In this document: positions 1-8,296 of the stretch, piece after piece
How the letters are laid out: every line of letters begins with the position of its first letter
Position numbering within the stretch: position 1 is the stretch's first letter
Assembly (NCBI RefSeq): GCF_023721835.1
Contig: NZ_JAMKFE010000006.1
Coordinates: 62,001 to 126,000, forward strand
Reading direction: 5' to 3'
From: Caldimonas mangrovi
Lineage (GTDB): Bacteria; Pseudomonadota; Gammaproteobacteria; Burkholderiales; Burkholderiaceae_C
DNA: 64,000 nucleotides
Notes under the pieces: generated by a model
What the model saw: the letters and a program-made list of their open reading frames with translations, nothing else
Told to the model about the DNA's origin: nothing
The model's database searches: none
Position numbers and translations under genes: made by a program

Positions 1-39
1 GCAGCAGGTGCTGCGCCATTGCAAGAAGGGAAGACAGCC

Positions 40-1212
40 GTGTTGTTGTTCGTTGTGCGCATGGGTGGAGCGCGTGTCCAGCGCCGGCTGGTCGCGATGT
101 GGACGTGCGCAGCTTTGCTGGCCGGCTCTGCGGTGCCGGCCTCGGCCGCCGAGCTGGTGGTGGGGCAAGTGGCACCGATGGAGGATCCCGCCTCCATCGG
201 CCATCAGCTTCGCACCGGGGTCGAGGTCTACTTCGAACAGGTCAACCGCAAGGGTGGGGTGCATGGCGCACGCTTGCGACTTGCTGCCAGGCACCGCGGC
301 ACGCGAGCCGAAGAGGCGGTGGCGAAGACGCGGGAGCTGCTGTCCGAAGAGAACCCGATCGCACTCATCGGCTTCATGGGGACGGGGCCCATGGAGGCCT
401 TGCTGAACGCAAAGGTCCTCGACGAGGCGGCCATCGCGCTGGTTGGCGCTCGCACCGGGGCCACCGTACTGCACCGTCCGGATCGCAGCCGATGGCTGTT
501 CCACACCCGCGCCAACTACGCAGGCGAGGTGGGCAAGATCCTCCGGCATGCCGACACCATCGGCGCACGCCGGATGGCGGTGTACTACGAGGAAACCGCT
601 TTCGGCGCCGAGGCCTTGGCGCTGGTGGAGAAAGCACTGCCGGCGACGAGTGTCGCGCTGGTCGAGAAGGTGAGCTACAAGCCCGACGAGCAGTTGTCCG
701 AAGAAGCGGCGCAGCGCGTCATCCGGTCCGGCGCCAATGCCGTGCTGGTGGCGGCCAGCAGCGAGGCGGCCGCCGACTTCTACCAAGCCTACAAGGCGGG
801 TGGCGGCCCAGGGCTGGTGGTCGCGCTGTCGACGGCTGACGGCGCATTGATGGTCCGGCGCATCGGCGCCGAGGCGGCGCGCGGGCTCGGCATCGCCCAC
901 GTGACCCCGGACCCGGCCAGCCGGACGTTGCCTTTGTCGCGCGAACTGCAGGCGCTGGAGCGTGCGGGTGCGGTACGGCCCGGGCAATTGAACCAGGGCT
1001 TTGCCGAGGGTTACGTGGCCGCGAAAGTGCTGGTGGAAGCCCTGCGCCGGGCCGGGCCGCAGCCGACCCGCGCGCGGGTACGCCAGGCGCTGGAAGGTTT
1101 GTCCTCTTTCGACGTGGGCGGTTTCACCATCAGCTACTCGGCCACTCGACGCAGCGGGTCCGACTACGTGGACATCGCGATACTGAGCCGGGACGGTAAG
1201 ATGCTGCGCTGA
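40..1212 (+). CDS. ABC-type branched-chain amino acid (LivJ-like) periplasmic binding protein
   Basis: Periplasmic binding protein of the Leu/Ile/Val-type (Peripla_BP_6) fold, expected to capture a small organic or amino-acid-like ligand for an ABC importer or a sensor. The N-terminus holds a basic stretch (RVQRR), a hydrophobic core and an Ala-x-Ala cleavage site just before AELVVGQVAPMED, the usual opening of this fold; motifs such as GIGLAH-like loops and the family C-terminal helix pattern follow. No permease or ATPase genes are adjacent, so it may be a solitary binding protein. The start is uncertain: GTG at 40 has a good AAGGGAAG ribosome site; ATG at 61 or 97 would also leave a signal peptide. 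An IclR regulator follows 41 bp downstream. Confidence 0.8.
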   Translation: MLLFVVRMGGARVQRRLVAMWTCAALLAGSAVPASAAELVVGQVAPMEDPASIGHQLRTGVEVYFEQVNRKGGVHGARLRLAARHRGTRAEEAVAKTRELLSEENPIALIGFMGTGPMEALLNAKVLDEAAIALVGARTGATVLHRPDRSRWLFHTRANYAGEVGKILRHADTIGARRMAVYYEETAFGAEALALVEKALPATSVALVEKVSYKPDEQLSEEAAQRVIRSGANAVLVAASSEAAADFYQAYKAGGGPGLVVALSTADGALMVRRIGAEAARGLGIAHVTPDPASRTLPLSRELQALERAGAVRPGQLNQGFAEGYVAAKVLVEALRRAGPQPTRARVRQALEGLSSFDVGGFTISYSATRRSGSDYVDIAILSRDGKMLR

Positions 1213-1253
1213 TTTTGTTGCCACCTTTCCGGGTGGCGTGATCGCGGAGCACT

Positions 1254-2081
1254 ATGGAATACACCGTCGCGGCGGTCGATGAAGCCCTCGGGCTCCTGAT
1301 TCTGGTTGCCGACCACCCCGGCCTCGGGGTCACCGAACTGGCCAAGCGTTCGGGCAATACCAAGGCTCGCGCATTTCGTCTGCTCTGTACGCTCGAGCAA
1401 CGCGGCTTCGTGCAGCGCAGCGGCGATGCGGCCACCTACCGGCTGGGGCACAAGAGTCTGTTGATCGGCCTGGCGGCTCGCGAGCAGGTGAGCCTGGTGC
1501 ACCTGGCTGAAAAATACATGAGCCGCCTCGGCGAGCGCTTCAACGAGAACGTGCAGGTGCGCGTGCGTGACGGCCTGCATTCCTTGTGTGTGGCGCGCTG
1601 GGAAACCACCCACGAGCTGCGCATCCGCAGCGACATCGGGCAACCCCGCCCCCTGCACGCGGGCGCTTCCGGTAAGGTGCTGCTCGCCTATGCCCCGGAG
1701 GAAATTCGCCAGGCGGTGCTGTCCGCCGAGATGGAGCGCTTCACCCCGAGCACCATCCACCAGCGCAGCAAACTGTCGCAGGACCTGGCCAGGATCAAGG
1801 CGCAGGGGTACTCGGTGTCCAACGCCGAAGTGGTGCCCGAGATCGTCGCCGTGGCCGCGCCCATCTGGGACAGCGCCGGCCAGGTGAGCGCCACGCTCAG
1901 CATTGCCGTGCCCGCCAGCCGGGTCCCCGCCGAAGGCATGGACATGGTGGCGCAGGAAGTCGTCAGAAGCGCCGGCGAACTGTCGCGCGAACTGGGCTAT
2001 GCGCACGCCGCTCCGACGCGGGTCGCCGCGAACGAGACGGCCGCGAAGAAGCGCCCGGCGAAAAAGCCCGTCCTCGGCTGA
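1254..2081 (+). CDS. IclR-family transcriptional regulator
   Basis: DNA-binding regulator of 275 residues. Residues 1-60 form the winged helix-turn-helix (AVDEALGLLILVADHPGLG, then TELAKRSGNTKARAFRLLCTLEQRGFV), and residues 75-250 the IclR effector-binding domain, with the family signature around LHAGASGKVLLAY. The C-terminal 20 residues are a Lys/Ala/Pro-rich basic tail (TAAKKRPAKK) that is not part of the usual fold and could add non-specific DNA affinity. A GGAG ribosome site precedes the ATG. The likely target is the upstream binding-protein gene or itself, but nothing in the sequence names the effector. Confidence 0.9.
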   Translation: MEYTVAAVDEALGLLILVADHPGLGVTELAKRSGNTKARAFRLLCTLEQRGFVQRSGDAATYRLGHKSLLIGLAAREQVSLVHLAEKYMSRLGERFNENVQVRVRDGLHSLCVARWETTHELRIRSDIGQPRPLHAGASGKVLLAYAPEEIRQAVLSAEMERFTPSTIHQRSKLSQDLARIKAQGYSVSNAEVVPEIVAVAAPIWDSAGQVSATLSIAVPASRVPAEGMDMVAQEVVRSAGELSRELGYAHAAPTRVAANETAAKKRPAKKPVLG

Positions 2082-2113
2082 GTACGCGCCCGCGGCGCGG
2101 GTGGCGAGACCGG

Positions 2114-2130
2114 TGCGCAGTCACTGCGCA
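2114..2130 (+). terminator. Small hairpin after the IclR gene
   Basis: TGCGCAG, a 3-nt loop, then CTGCGCA: a 7-bp perfect stem 33 bp after the IclR stop codon. No T-run follows, so this is only a weak terminator candidate. Confidence 0.3.
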
Positions 2131-2206
2131 GCGGTGCATTGCGGCCCGGCTGGGCATCCGTTTTTGCCTGACCGGCATGCCGAGTCGAGACGCGAGGAAA
2201 AACCAC

Positions 2207-2234
2207 TTCAGTTTGTTGTATCACTAACCGATAC
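2207..2234 (+). promoter_or_regulatory. Possible FliA (sigma-28) promoter of the chemoreceptor gene
   Basis: TTCAGTTT, 12 bp, ACCGATAC resembles the flagellar sigma-28 pattern TAAAGTTT-N11-GCCGATAA, with one extra base of spacing. It lies 60 bp before a chemoreceptor gene, the class of gene normally driven by this sigma. The downstream half overlaps a GATAC-TGC-GTATC dyad (2230-2242). Confidence 0.35.
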
Positions 2235-2293
2235 TGCGTATCAGAATCGATGAAAGAGCGGCTGTCGCTCCATCGACTCGACAAGGGGTACGC

Positions 2294-3928
2294 ATGTTCG
2301 AGAAAGCACGACGAGTGTTCGGGCGCCTGCCCGCTGTCCGCGCCCGCTCCATCGCCAGCCGGCTGGCGATGGGCTTTTCCGGCTTGGTCGTCTTGCTGCT
2401 GGCGGTGGTGGCCGTCAACGCGGTCGAGTTCCGCAACCTGGGCGCGCGGTTCGGGCAGTTGGTCGAGGTCAACAACCGCAAGGTCGATCGGGCCTACCAA
2501 ATGCAGGACCAGATCAACCAGCTGGCCGTGCAGGCGCGCTCCATCTCCTTGCTGACCGATCCGCAGGACGTGCTCGCAGAGGTGGCGCAGTTGAAGCGTG
2601 CACAGGCCGCCTATGCGGCGGTCGAGAGCGAGCTGGCGGCGCTGCTGCGCGATGCTGCCGCCACCGAAGAAGAGGCCTTGCTGTTCCAGGACATCCGCCG
2701 CTCGGCGGCCGAGACCCTGCCGCTGGTGCTGCGCGCGGCCCAGGAAGGACAGGAAGGAGCGAACATGGAGGCCAGCATGACGCTGATGCGGGACGTGCGG
2801 CCGAGGGAGGCCCTCTGGCGCAGCAAGGTGGGTGAACTTGTCGCGCTGGAGCAGCGCTTGAACCACGCCAGCTACGTTGAAGTTCGTCGCGGACAGGCGC
2901 GGGCGATGCAAACCGCAGCCGTGCTTGCGGCGGCAGCCATCGGGCTTGGTGGCTTGCTCGGGTGGCAGATCACCCGCAGCGTGCGCAGGCCGGTGGAGCA
3001 GGCGATTGCCGTCGCCGAGCGCATTGCGACAGGCGACCTGGGGGTGCCCATCGAGGCTGCTGCAGATGACGAAGCGAGGCGCCTGCTGAGCGCCTTGGGC
3101 CGCATGCAGGATCGGCTGCGCCGGGTGGTGGCGCAGATCCGGGCATCGGTTGACAGCATCCGCGAGGCCAGCGTGGAGGTGGCCTTGGGCCACGTCGATC
3201 TGAGCCGGCGCACGGAAACCGCGGCGGCCAGCCTGCAGGAAACCGCCAGCTCGATGGGGCAGCTGGCCAGCCACGTCCGCAGCAATGCCCAAGCCGCCGC
3301 CGAGGCCAACCGCCTCGCGGCTGCCGCGGGCTGTGTCGCCCAGCGCGGCGGGCAGGCGGTGGACGCTGTGGTGTCGACCATGGGTGCGATCGGCGCGAGT
3401 TCGAAGAAGATCGCCGACATCACCGGCGTCATCGACGCCATCGCCTTCCAGACCAACATCCTGGCGCTCAACGCTGCGGTCGAAGCCGCGCGTGCCGGGG
3501 AGCAGGGCCGGGGGTTTGCGGTGGTGGCCGCCGAGGTGCGCGCGCTGGCCCAGCGGTCTGCCGAAGCCGCCCGGGAAATCAAAACACTGATCGCGGCGTC
3601 CAGCGCGAATGTCGACACAGGAGCGCATCTGGTCGCCGAGGCCGGAGCGACGATGACGGACGTGGTGTCGAGCGTCGGCACCGTGACGCAGATCATCGGC
3701 GAGATCACCGCGGCGTCGAGCGAGCAGGCCAGCGGGATCGATCGCATCAACCATGCGGTCGGGCAACTGGACAGCATGACGCAGCAGAATGCGGCGCTCG
3801 TCGAACAGTCTTCCGCCGCGGCGGACAGCCTCAAGAGTCAGGCCGGGGTGCTGAGCGAGATGGTGGCCATGTTCCGTCTCGGGGCACCGGAAAGCGCCAG
3901 CGAACAGATGCCGATCGGGCGGGCGTAG
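2294..3928 (+). CDS. Methyl-accepting chemotaxis protein
   Basis: Inner-membrane chemoreceptor of 544 residues. Transmembrane helix 1 lies near residues 27-46 and helix 2 near 205-227, enclosing a four-helix-bundle-sized periplasmic domain; a HAMP linker follows (about 228-280), then the cytoplasmic coiled coil. The highly conserved hairpin tip is present ([19 protein letters not shown], about residues 385-403, continuing [13 protein letters not shown]). It should signal through CheA/CheW to the flagellar motor. There is no C-terminal CheR/CheB-docking pentapeptide; the tail ends EQMPIGRA. No other chemotaxis gene is adjacent, so it is a stand-alone receptor of unknown ligand. Confidence 0.95.
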   Translation: MFEKARRVFGRLPAVRARSIASRLAMGFSGLVVLLLAVVAVNAVEFRNLGARFGQLVEVNNRKVDRAYQMQDQINQLAVQARSISLLTDPQDVLAEVAQLKRAQAAYAAVESELAALLRDAAATEEEALLFQDIRRSAAETLPLVLRAAQEGQEGANMEASMTLMRDVRPREALWRSKVGELVALEQRLNHASYVEVRRGQARAMQTAAVLAAAAIGLGGLLGWQITRSVRRPVEQAIAVAERIATGDLGVPIEAAADDEARRLLSALGRMQDRLRRVVAQIRASVDSIREASVEVALGHVDLSRRTETAAASLQETASSMGQLASHVRSNAQAAAEANRLAAAAGCVAQRGGQAVDAVVSTMGAIGASSKKIADITGVIDAIAFQTNILALNAAVEAARAGEQGRGFAVVAAEVRALAQRSAEAAREIKTLIAASSANVDTGAHLVAEAGATMTDVVSSVGTVTQIIGEITAASSEQASGIDRINHAVGQLDSMTQQNAALVEQSSAAADSLKSQAGVLSEMVAMFRLGAPESASEQMPIGRA

Positions 3929-3990
3929 CGGCGCGTTCGCTGGCGCAAGCACGTCGGCTCGCTCGTGTTGCACGGCAAAATGCGCGTGGC

Positions 3991-4404
3991 ATGTCGCAAG
4001 TCCTGATCCTTCCCATGGCAGCGCACGTCGCGCTTGCGGCTTGCCTTTATGCCCTGCTCACGCTCGCACGCGCCCCCGGCGTGTGGGGCATCGGCCGCCG
4101 CCCGGATGGCAGCAACCCTTGGGCCGCCGTCGAGCCACGCATCAGCGCCAACCTGTCGAACCAGTTCGAGTGGCCGCTGTTCTTCCACGTGGCTTGTTTG
4201 ATACTTGCGCAGTTTCAAACTCACCCTGCTGCCGTGGTGCTGGCGTGGATCTTCGTCGTCGGCAGGGGGGTGCACAGTGCCGTTCAGATCCTGACGCCGA
4301 ACGTCCGGCTCAGGGGCATCGTGTTCATGGTCAACTTCCTGGCCGTGCTCGGGCTCTGGGTCCTTGTTGTTCTCGCGGCGCGTCACCCCGCACTCACGGC
4401 ATGA
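3991..4404 (+). CDS. MAPEG-family integral membrane protein
   Basis: Small membrane protein (137 residues) with four hydrophobic segments, of the MAPEG superfamily (membrane-associated proteins in eicosanoid and glutathione metabolism). The family core is visible: ANLSNQFEWPLFFH in helix 2 and the Arg-His signature GRGVHSAVQILTPNVRLRG in the loop before the last helices. Bacterial members are mostly uncharacterised; some have glutathione transferase activity. Its stop codon overlaps the start of the following rifampin ADP-ribosyltransferase gene (ATGA), so the two are probably translationally coupled. Confidence 0.85.
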   Translation: MSQVLILPMAAHVALAACLYALLTLARAPGVWGIGRRPDGSNPWAAVEPRISANLSNQFEWPLFFHVACLILAQFQTHPAAVVLAWIFVVGRGVHSAVQILTPNVRLRGIVFMVNFLAVLGLWVLVVLAARHPALTA

Positions 4405-4829
4405 CGAAAGAACCGATGGCAACCGTTGAACCGAACTCGCAGCGCTACTACCACGGCACCAAGGCCGACCTGACACCCGGTGACCTGATCCGGCCAGGCT
4501 TCGACTCCAACTACGGCAGCAGGAAGAAGGCGGCCTACGTCTACCTGACCGCCACTTTGGAGGCCGCGATCTGGGGCGCCGAGTTGGCGCAAGGCGCAGG
4601 GCCGGGCAGGATCTACGTCGTGGAGCCGACCGGCCCGATCGCCGACGACCCCAATCTGACAGACAAGAAATTCCCCGGCAACCCGACGAAGTCGTACCGC
4701 TCCCGAGACCCGCTGCGGGTGATCGGCGAGGTGGCGGCGTGGACGGGGCATACCCCCGAGCAGCTCCAGGCCATGAAGGACCACCTTGCGCGGCTCGAGC
4801 AACTGGGTGTCGAGGCGATCGAGGACTGA
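4401..4829 (+). CDS. arr: NAD(+)-rifampin ADP-ribosyltransferase
   Basis: Short (142 residues) Arr-type enzyme, which inactivates rifamycins by transferring ADP-ribose from NAD+ to the ansa-chain hydroxyl. The sequence follows the Arr family along its whole length: YYHGTKADL near the start, WGAELA, then IYVVEPTGPIADDPNLTDKK, FPGNPTKSYRS, and the end VEAIED. Residues His18, Tyr48 and Asp83 align by position with the residues known to matter in mycobacterial Arr (His19, Tyr49, Asp84). The ATG overlaps the MAPEG stop codon; an internal ATG at 4416 is an alternative. No integron or IS borders it, so it looks like a resident chromosomal copy. Confidence 0.93.
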   Translation: MTKEPMATVEPNSQRYYHGTKADLTPGDLIRPGFDSNYGSRKKAAYVYLTATLEAAIWGAELAQGAGPGRIYVVEPTGPIADDPNLTDKKFPGNPTKSYRSRDPLRVIGEVAAWTGHTPEQLQAMKDHLARLEQLGVEAIED

Positions 4830-4832
4830 ATC

Positions 4833-4856
4833 CGAACCGGCGCGGCCGGCGGTTCG
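4833..4856. terminator. Hairpin between convergent arr and PhyH genes
   Basis: CGAACCG, 10-nt GC-rich loop, CGGTTCG, in the 69-bp gap between convergent genes. The inner loop can also pair. No T-run, so function as a bidirectional terminator is only suggested by position. Confidence 0.35.
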
Positions 4857-4898
4857 CGCACTGATCCGCGCACGGCCGATGGCTTGCACGGGGCGTAC

Positions 4899-5588
4899 TC
4901 AGGACCGCAGGAGCACACGAGACGTCGCCATCATCCGCAGCCGGCTCGTCGAGTTGACGGACGGCGTGTGCAGCAGCCTCATGTCCATCAGAAAGACGTC
5001 GCCGGCTCGGCCGCACATCTCGAGGACGGTGACGCCCAGCGCCCGAAGGTCGGTCTCCAGGTGGGTCGACGCGTTCAGCACTTCGCGCAGGGAAGCCCGG
5101 GCGCCGCTCAGGCGGTGCGACCCGGCGAGCGCCAGCGTGGCGCCTCCGCGGGGCGCGACGTCGTCGATCAACACGAAGGCCTGGATGCCGGGCAGTGCGT
5201 CGGGGGGCCGCGCTGCCACATCGACGTGCCAGTTCAAACCGTCCAGCGTCCAGTCGCCCTGGCCCGGCAGGGACAGCAGCCACTGCGACCCTTGCAGCAG
5301 GGATGCCGGGCGCCCGCACAGCCGGCCGATGCCGGTCAGCAGTTCGGGCGTCATCCAGGCTTCATGCACATGGGGCAGCTTCACGAGCGTGGACAGCTTG
5401 GCGATCTGCTGAAACGGGGGCAGGTTGTGCACTGGGCCCGGCAGCTTCTTGCCGGCGACCCAGATCCTGAGGCGCTGCAACTCGTCGAGCAGCTTCTGCC
5501 TGATGGCCGCCATCCGATGCCTGGGGTGGAATCCCTCCAGCCGCAGATACCCGTGGTGGTTGAAGAATTTCAAGTCGGCTGGCTGCAT
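4899..5588 (-). CDS. Phytanoyl-CoA dioxygenase (PhyH) family protein
   Basis: Putative non-haem Fe(II)/2-oxoglutarate-dependent oxygenase of 229 residues. The iron-binding facial triad is present: His121 and Asp123 in NWHVD and His207 in LLHTPS, with an Arg (RLR, about 216-218) placed to bind 2-oxoglutarate. The N-terminus (FFNHHGYLRLEGF) is typical of PhyH proteins. The substrate cannot be read from sequence; bacterial members hydroxylate amino acids, secondary metabolites or lipids. It is alone on the minus strand, convergent with arr. Confidence 0.85.
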   Translation of the reverse strand: MQPADLKFFNHHGYLRLEGFHPRHRMAAIRQKLLDELQRLRIWVAGKKLPGPVHNLPPFQQIAKLSTLVKLPHVHEAWMTPELLTGIGRLCGRPASLLQGSQWLLSLPGQGDWTLDGLNWHVDVAARPPDALPGIQAFVLIDDVAPRGGATLALAGSHRLSGARASLREVLNASTHLETDLRALGVTVLEMCGRAGDVFLMDMRLLHTPSVNSTSRLRMMATSRVLLRS

Positions 5589-5669
5589 TCGGCTGACGAC
5601 AACGACAGTTCTCTGTGCGCGCCAACGGTCAAGATGGCCGCTGCATGCCGACGGGCGGCGACAGCAAGA

Positions 5670-5699
5670 AAAAGGGCCACTCCACAGAGCGGCCCTTTT
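5670..5699 (-). terminator. Rho-independent terminator of the tRNA-Ala gene
   Basis: AAAAGGGCC, 12-nt loop, GGCCCTTTT: a 9-bp stem whose minus-strand copy ends in a run of Ts, 8 bp past the tRNA 3' end. It can work in both directions. Confidence 0.85.
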
Positions 5700-5706
5700 C
5701 AGTGTC

Positions 5707-5782
<76 letters not shown>

Positions 5783-5794
5783 AGAAAGACCGGC

Positions 5795-5824
5795 ATTCTA
5801 ACGTAAATTCCCAAGCCGCTTCAA
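5795..5824 (-). promoter_or_regulatory. Sigma-70 promoter of tRNA-Ala
   Basis: On the minus strand TTGAAG, 18 bp, TAGAAT, ending 12 bp before the mature tRNA 5' end. The -35 reaches close to the stop codon of the upstream oxidoreductase gene. Confidence 0.6.
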
Positions 5825-5828
5825 AGGC

Positions 5829-6698
5829 TCACGGCATGCCGTTGCGTCGCGCCAGTTCGCGGAACAGCGCGCTGTGGTCGAGTTCGGCGTAGCCGTGTTC
5901 TGCCGCACTGGCATACAAGTCTTCGAACAGCTGGGTGATCGGCGCCTGGAAGTCGAGTTCGCCCGCGGTGTCCAGCGCATTGCGCATGTCCTTCAGTTGC
6001 ACCGTCAGCGCGGCGCGCTTCGCGAAGTCGCGCTCCACCATGCGCTGGCCGTGCACTTCCAGCACGCGGCTTTCGGCGAAGCCGCCCCGGATGGCCTCGC
6101 GCACCTTGGCCATGTCGGCGCCGCCCCTGGCTGCCAGCAGCAAGGCTTCGCTGACCGCGCCGATGGTGATGCCGACGATCATCTGGTTGGCCAGCTTGGC
6201 GAGCTGGCCCGCGCCGTGCGGCCCCACGTGCGTGGCGCGGCCGAGCGGGGCGAAGACGGGCAGGGCGCGCTCGAAGTCGGCGGCGTCGCCGCCGGCCATG
6301 ATGGCCAGCGTGCCGGCCTCGGCGCCCACGGTGCCGCCGGACACCGGCGCGTCGAGGTGGGCCACGTGGTAGTCGGCCAGACGCTTGGCGTGGTGGCGGG
6401 CCTGTGCCGGCTTGATGGAACTCATGTCGATCACCAGCGTGCCGGGTTTCAGCACCTGGGCCACGCCCTGGCCGAACAGCACGCTTTCGACGACGTCGCC
6501 GTTGTCGAGCATGGTGATGACGACATCGGCCTCGCGCACGGCCTGCGCGGCCGTGTGCGCCACCCGCGCGCCATGTGAAGCCAGGCGCAACGCTTTTTCC
6601 TGCGTGCGGTTCCAGGCCGTGACGGCGAAACCGGCTTCGCGCAAGCGTTTGCCCATCGGCAGCCCCATCAGGCCGATGCCAAGCACGGTGACGTTCAT
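5829..6698 (-). CDS. NAD(P)-dependent 3-hydroxyisobutyrate dehydrogenase-family oxidoreductase
   Basis: Beta-hydroxyacid dehydrogenase of 289 residues (HIBADH / tartronate semialdehyde reductase / GLYR1-like superfamily). It opens with the Rossmann motif GIGLMGLPMG (residues 7-16), has the substrate-binding signature DAPVSGG (116-122) and the catalytic Lys in KLANQM (Lys168, with Asn171). The C-terminal all-alpha domain completes the fold. It probably reduces or oxidises a 3-hydroxy acid or semialdehyde; the exact substrate is not resolved. The ATG at 6698 has a GAGGGG ribosome site; reading further upstream would add an unrelated extension. The divergent alpha/beta hydrolase starts 88 bp away, so the two may share control. 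Confidence 0.9.
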   Translation of the reverse strand: MNVTVLGIGLMGLPMGKRLREAGFAVTAWNRTQEKALRLASHGARVAHTAAQAVREADVVITMLDNGDVVESVLFGQGVAQVLKPGTLVIDMSSIKPAQARHHAKRLADYHVAHLDAPVSGGTVGAEAGTLAIMAGGDAADFERALPVFAPLGRATHVGPHGAGQLAKLANQMIVGITIGAVSEALLLAARGGADMAKVREAIRGGFAESRVLEVHGQRMVERDFAKRAALTVQLKDMRNALDTAGELDFQAPITQLFEDLYASAAEHGYAELDHSALFRELARRNGMP

Positions 6699-6786
6699 CG
6701 TGGGTGCCCCTCTGGCGGACTGGAGGCTTGCAGTATAGAAACCATGCGGTCGTTCGACCACTGACACACCCAGCAGGAGACATCGC

Positions 6787-7641
6787 ATGCCCCCCACCTT
6801 CGACCCGGCCTGGCTCGACGCGCAGTACAACAACCGCGCGCGCATCCCGGAACACCCCCAGATCTTCGCGCGCTGGGCCGAGGACTCGCGCCGGGCACGG
6901 CAGGCGTTGTCGCCGGCGCTGGACGTGCGCTACGGCCCCGCCGCCGAAGAAACGCTGGACGTCTTTGCCGCCGTCGGTCCGCGGGCGCCGGTGCTGGTGT
7001 TCATCCACGGCGGCTGGTGGCGGGCGCTCGACAAGGCGGACCATTCCTTCCTGGCACCGGCGTTCGTGCAGGCGGGCGTCACGCTGGTGGTGCCGAACTA
7101 CACGCTGTGCCCGGCGGCGACGATCGAGGACATCACGCTGCAGATGGTGCGCGCCGTGGCCTGGACGGTGCGCGAGATCGCGGCCTATGGCGGCGACCCG
7201 CGGCGTATCGTCGTGGCGGGCCACTCGGCCGGTGGGCACCTGGCGGCCATGCTCGCGTGCTGCCGATGGCAGCAGGCGGGCGCCGACCTGCCGGAGCGGG
7301 CGGTGCAGGGGGCGCTGGCGATCTCCGGGCTGTTCGACCTGGAGCCGGTGCGGCAGACCCCATTCCTGCAGGCCGACCTGCGGCTGACGCCGGACGCCGT
7401 GCGCAAGCTCAGCCCGGCGGGATTCCCTGCCCCGCAGGTGCCGCTGGCGGCCCTGGTCGGAGGCGACGAGAGCGAGGAGTTCCTGCGGCAGAACGAACTG
7501 ATCCGCGAGGCCTGGGGGGCCCGTGCGGTGCCGGTGTGCGAGGCCGTCCCCGGGCGGCACCACCTCGATGTGCTCGACGCCCTGGGCGAGCCGGGTTCGC
7601 GGCTGCATGCCGTGGCGCTGGAACTGCTGGGCGAGCGCTGA
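6787..7641 (+). CDS. Alpha/beta hydrolase (kynurenine formamidase / esterase-like)
   Basis: Soluble hydrolase of 284 residues. The oxyanion motif HGGWW (about 74-78) and nucleophile elbow GHSAGG (Ser147) match the hormone-sensitive-lipase/arylformamidase branch; His258 in GRHHLDVLD is the likely catalytic base and an Asp near GGDESEE the third member. N-terminal residues 10-50 (DAQYNNRARIPEHPQIF) are typical of bacterial formamidase-like proteins. Possible roles are N-formylkynurenine or another arylformamide/ester hydrolysis, but no other tryptophan-degradation gene is nearby. A strong AGGAGA ribosome site precedes the ATG. Confidence 0.85.
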   Translation: MPPTFDPAWLDAQYNNRARIPEHPQIFARWAEDSRRARQALSPALDVRYGPAAEETLDVFAAVGPRAPVLVFIHGGWWRALDKADHSFLAPAFVQAGVTLVVPNYTLCPAATIEDITLQMVRAVAWTVREIAAYGGDPRRIVVAGHSAGGHLAAMLACCRWQQAGADLPERAVQGALAISGLFDLEPVRQTPFLQADLRLTPDAVRKLSPAGFPAPQVPLAALVGGDESEEFLRQNELIREAWGARAVPVCEAVPGRHHLDVLDALGEPGSRLHAVALELLGER

Positions 7642-7676
7642 CGCCCCAAGCCTTCATCGTCTCGCACTCAGGGATT

Positions 7677-7707
7677 GCCCGCTGCTATATGGCGTATAGC
7701 AGCGGGC
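7677..7707. promoter_or_regulatory. Perfect 13-bp palindrome upstream of rubrerythrin
   Basis: GCCCGCTGCTATA, 5-nt spacer, TATAGCAGCGGGC, located 35 bp after the hydrolase stop and 98 bp before rubrerythrin. It could be an operator for a redox-responsive repressor or the stem of a terminator; there is no T-run, which favours an operator. Confidence 0.5.
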
Positions 7708-7804
7708 TATTGGACGCTCCCGGCGGCGTGGAGTAGTTTTTACACGCGCCTCGCAAGAGCTACACGCGGCGCGCATCCCACGCTGATCCACACAGGAGAC
7801 GAAC

Positions 7805-8224
7805 ATGCAACTGAAGGGCTCGAAGACCGAGCAGAACCTCAAGGACGCGTTCGCGGGCGAGTCGCAGGCCAACCGCCGCTATCTGTACTTCGCGAACAAG
7901 GCCGACGTGGAAGGCCAGAACGACGTGGCGGCCCTGTTCCGCTCGACCGCCGAAGGCGAGACCGGCCATGCACATGGCCACCTGGAGTTCCTGGAAACGG
8001 TGGGCGACCCGGCCACGGGCCTGCCGATCGGCGCCACGCGCGACAACCTGAAGGCCGCGGTGGCGGGTGAAACCCACGAGTACACCGACATGTACCCCGG
8101 CATGGCGCGCATGGCTCGCGACGAGGGCTTCGAAGAGATCGCGGACTGGTTCGAGACGCTGGCCAAGGCCGAGCGCTCGCATGCGAACCGCTACCAGAAG
8201 GCGCTGGACGCACTGGAGGACTGA
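7805..8224 (+). CDS. Rubrerythrin (short form, no rubredoxin domain)
   Basis: Ferritin-like diiron protein of 139 residues. Two Glu/Glu-x-x-His half-sites are visible: Glu19 region (FAGESQANRRY), then EGETGHAHGH, and in the second half GETHEYTDMY and AERSHANRY. Family members reduce hydrogen peroxide in the cytoplasm. The usual C-terminal rubredoxin domain with its four cysteines is absent, so electrons must come from a separate carrier, plausibly the Fe-S protein and DUF3501 protein encoded next. This trio is a recurring neighbourhood in proteobacteria. Confidence 0.93.
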   Translation: MQLKGSKTEQNLKDAFAGESQANRRYLYFANKADVEGQNDVAALFRSTAEGETGHAHGHLEFLETVGDPATGLPIGATRDNLKAAVAGETHEYTDMYPGMARMARDEGFEEIADWFETLAKAERSHANRYQKALDALED

Positions 8225-8296
8225 GGCCTTCCCATCGACGTCGAACGGCAGCTCCGGCGGGGCTGTCGCGTGTGCCCGCTGGCCGGGCGCCACCCT

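Noticed and set aside
1997-3973. A 658-residue minus-strand open frame opposite the chemoreceptor
   Set aside because: His/Arg/Gly-rich composition typical of antisense frames in high-GC DNA; the plus-strand chemoreceptor with clear motifs explains the region.
4401-4829. Integron or transposon carriage of arr
   Set aside because: No attC-like site, integrase or IS ends on either side; the gene is coupled to a MAPEG gene and has the same base composition as its neighbours.
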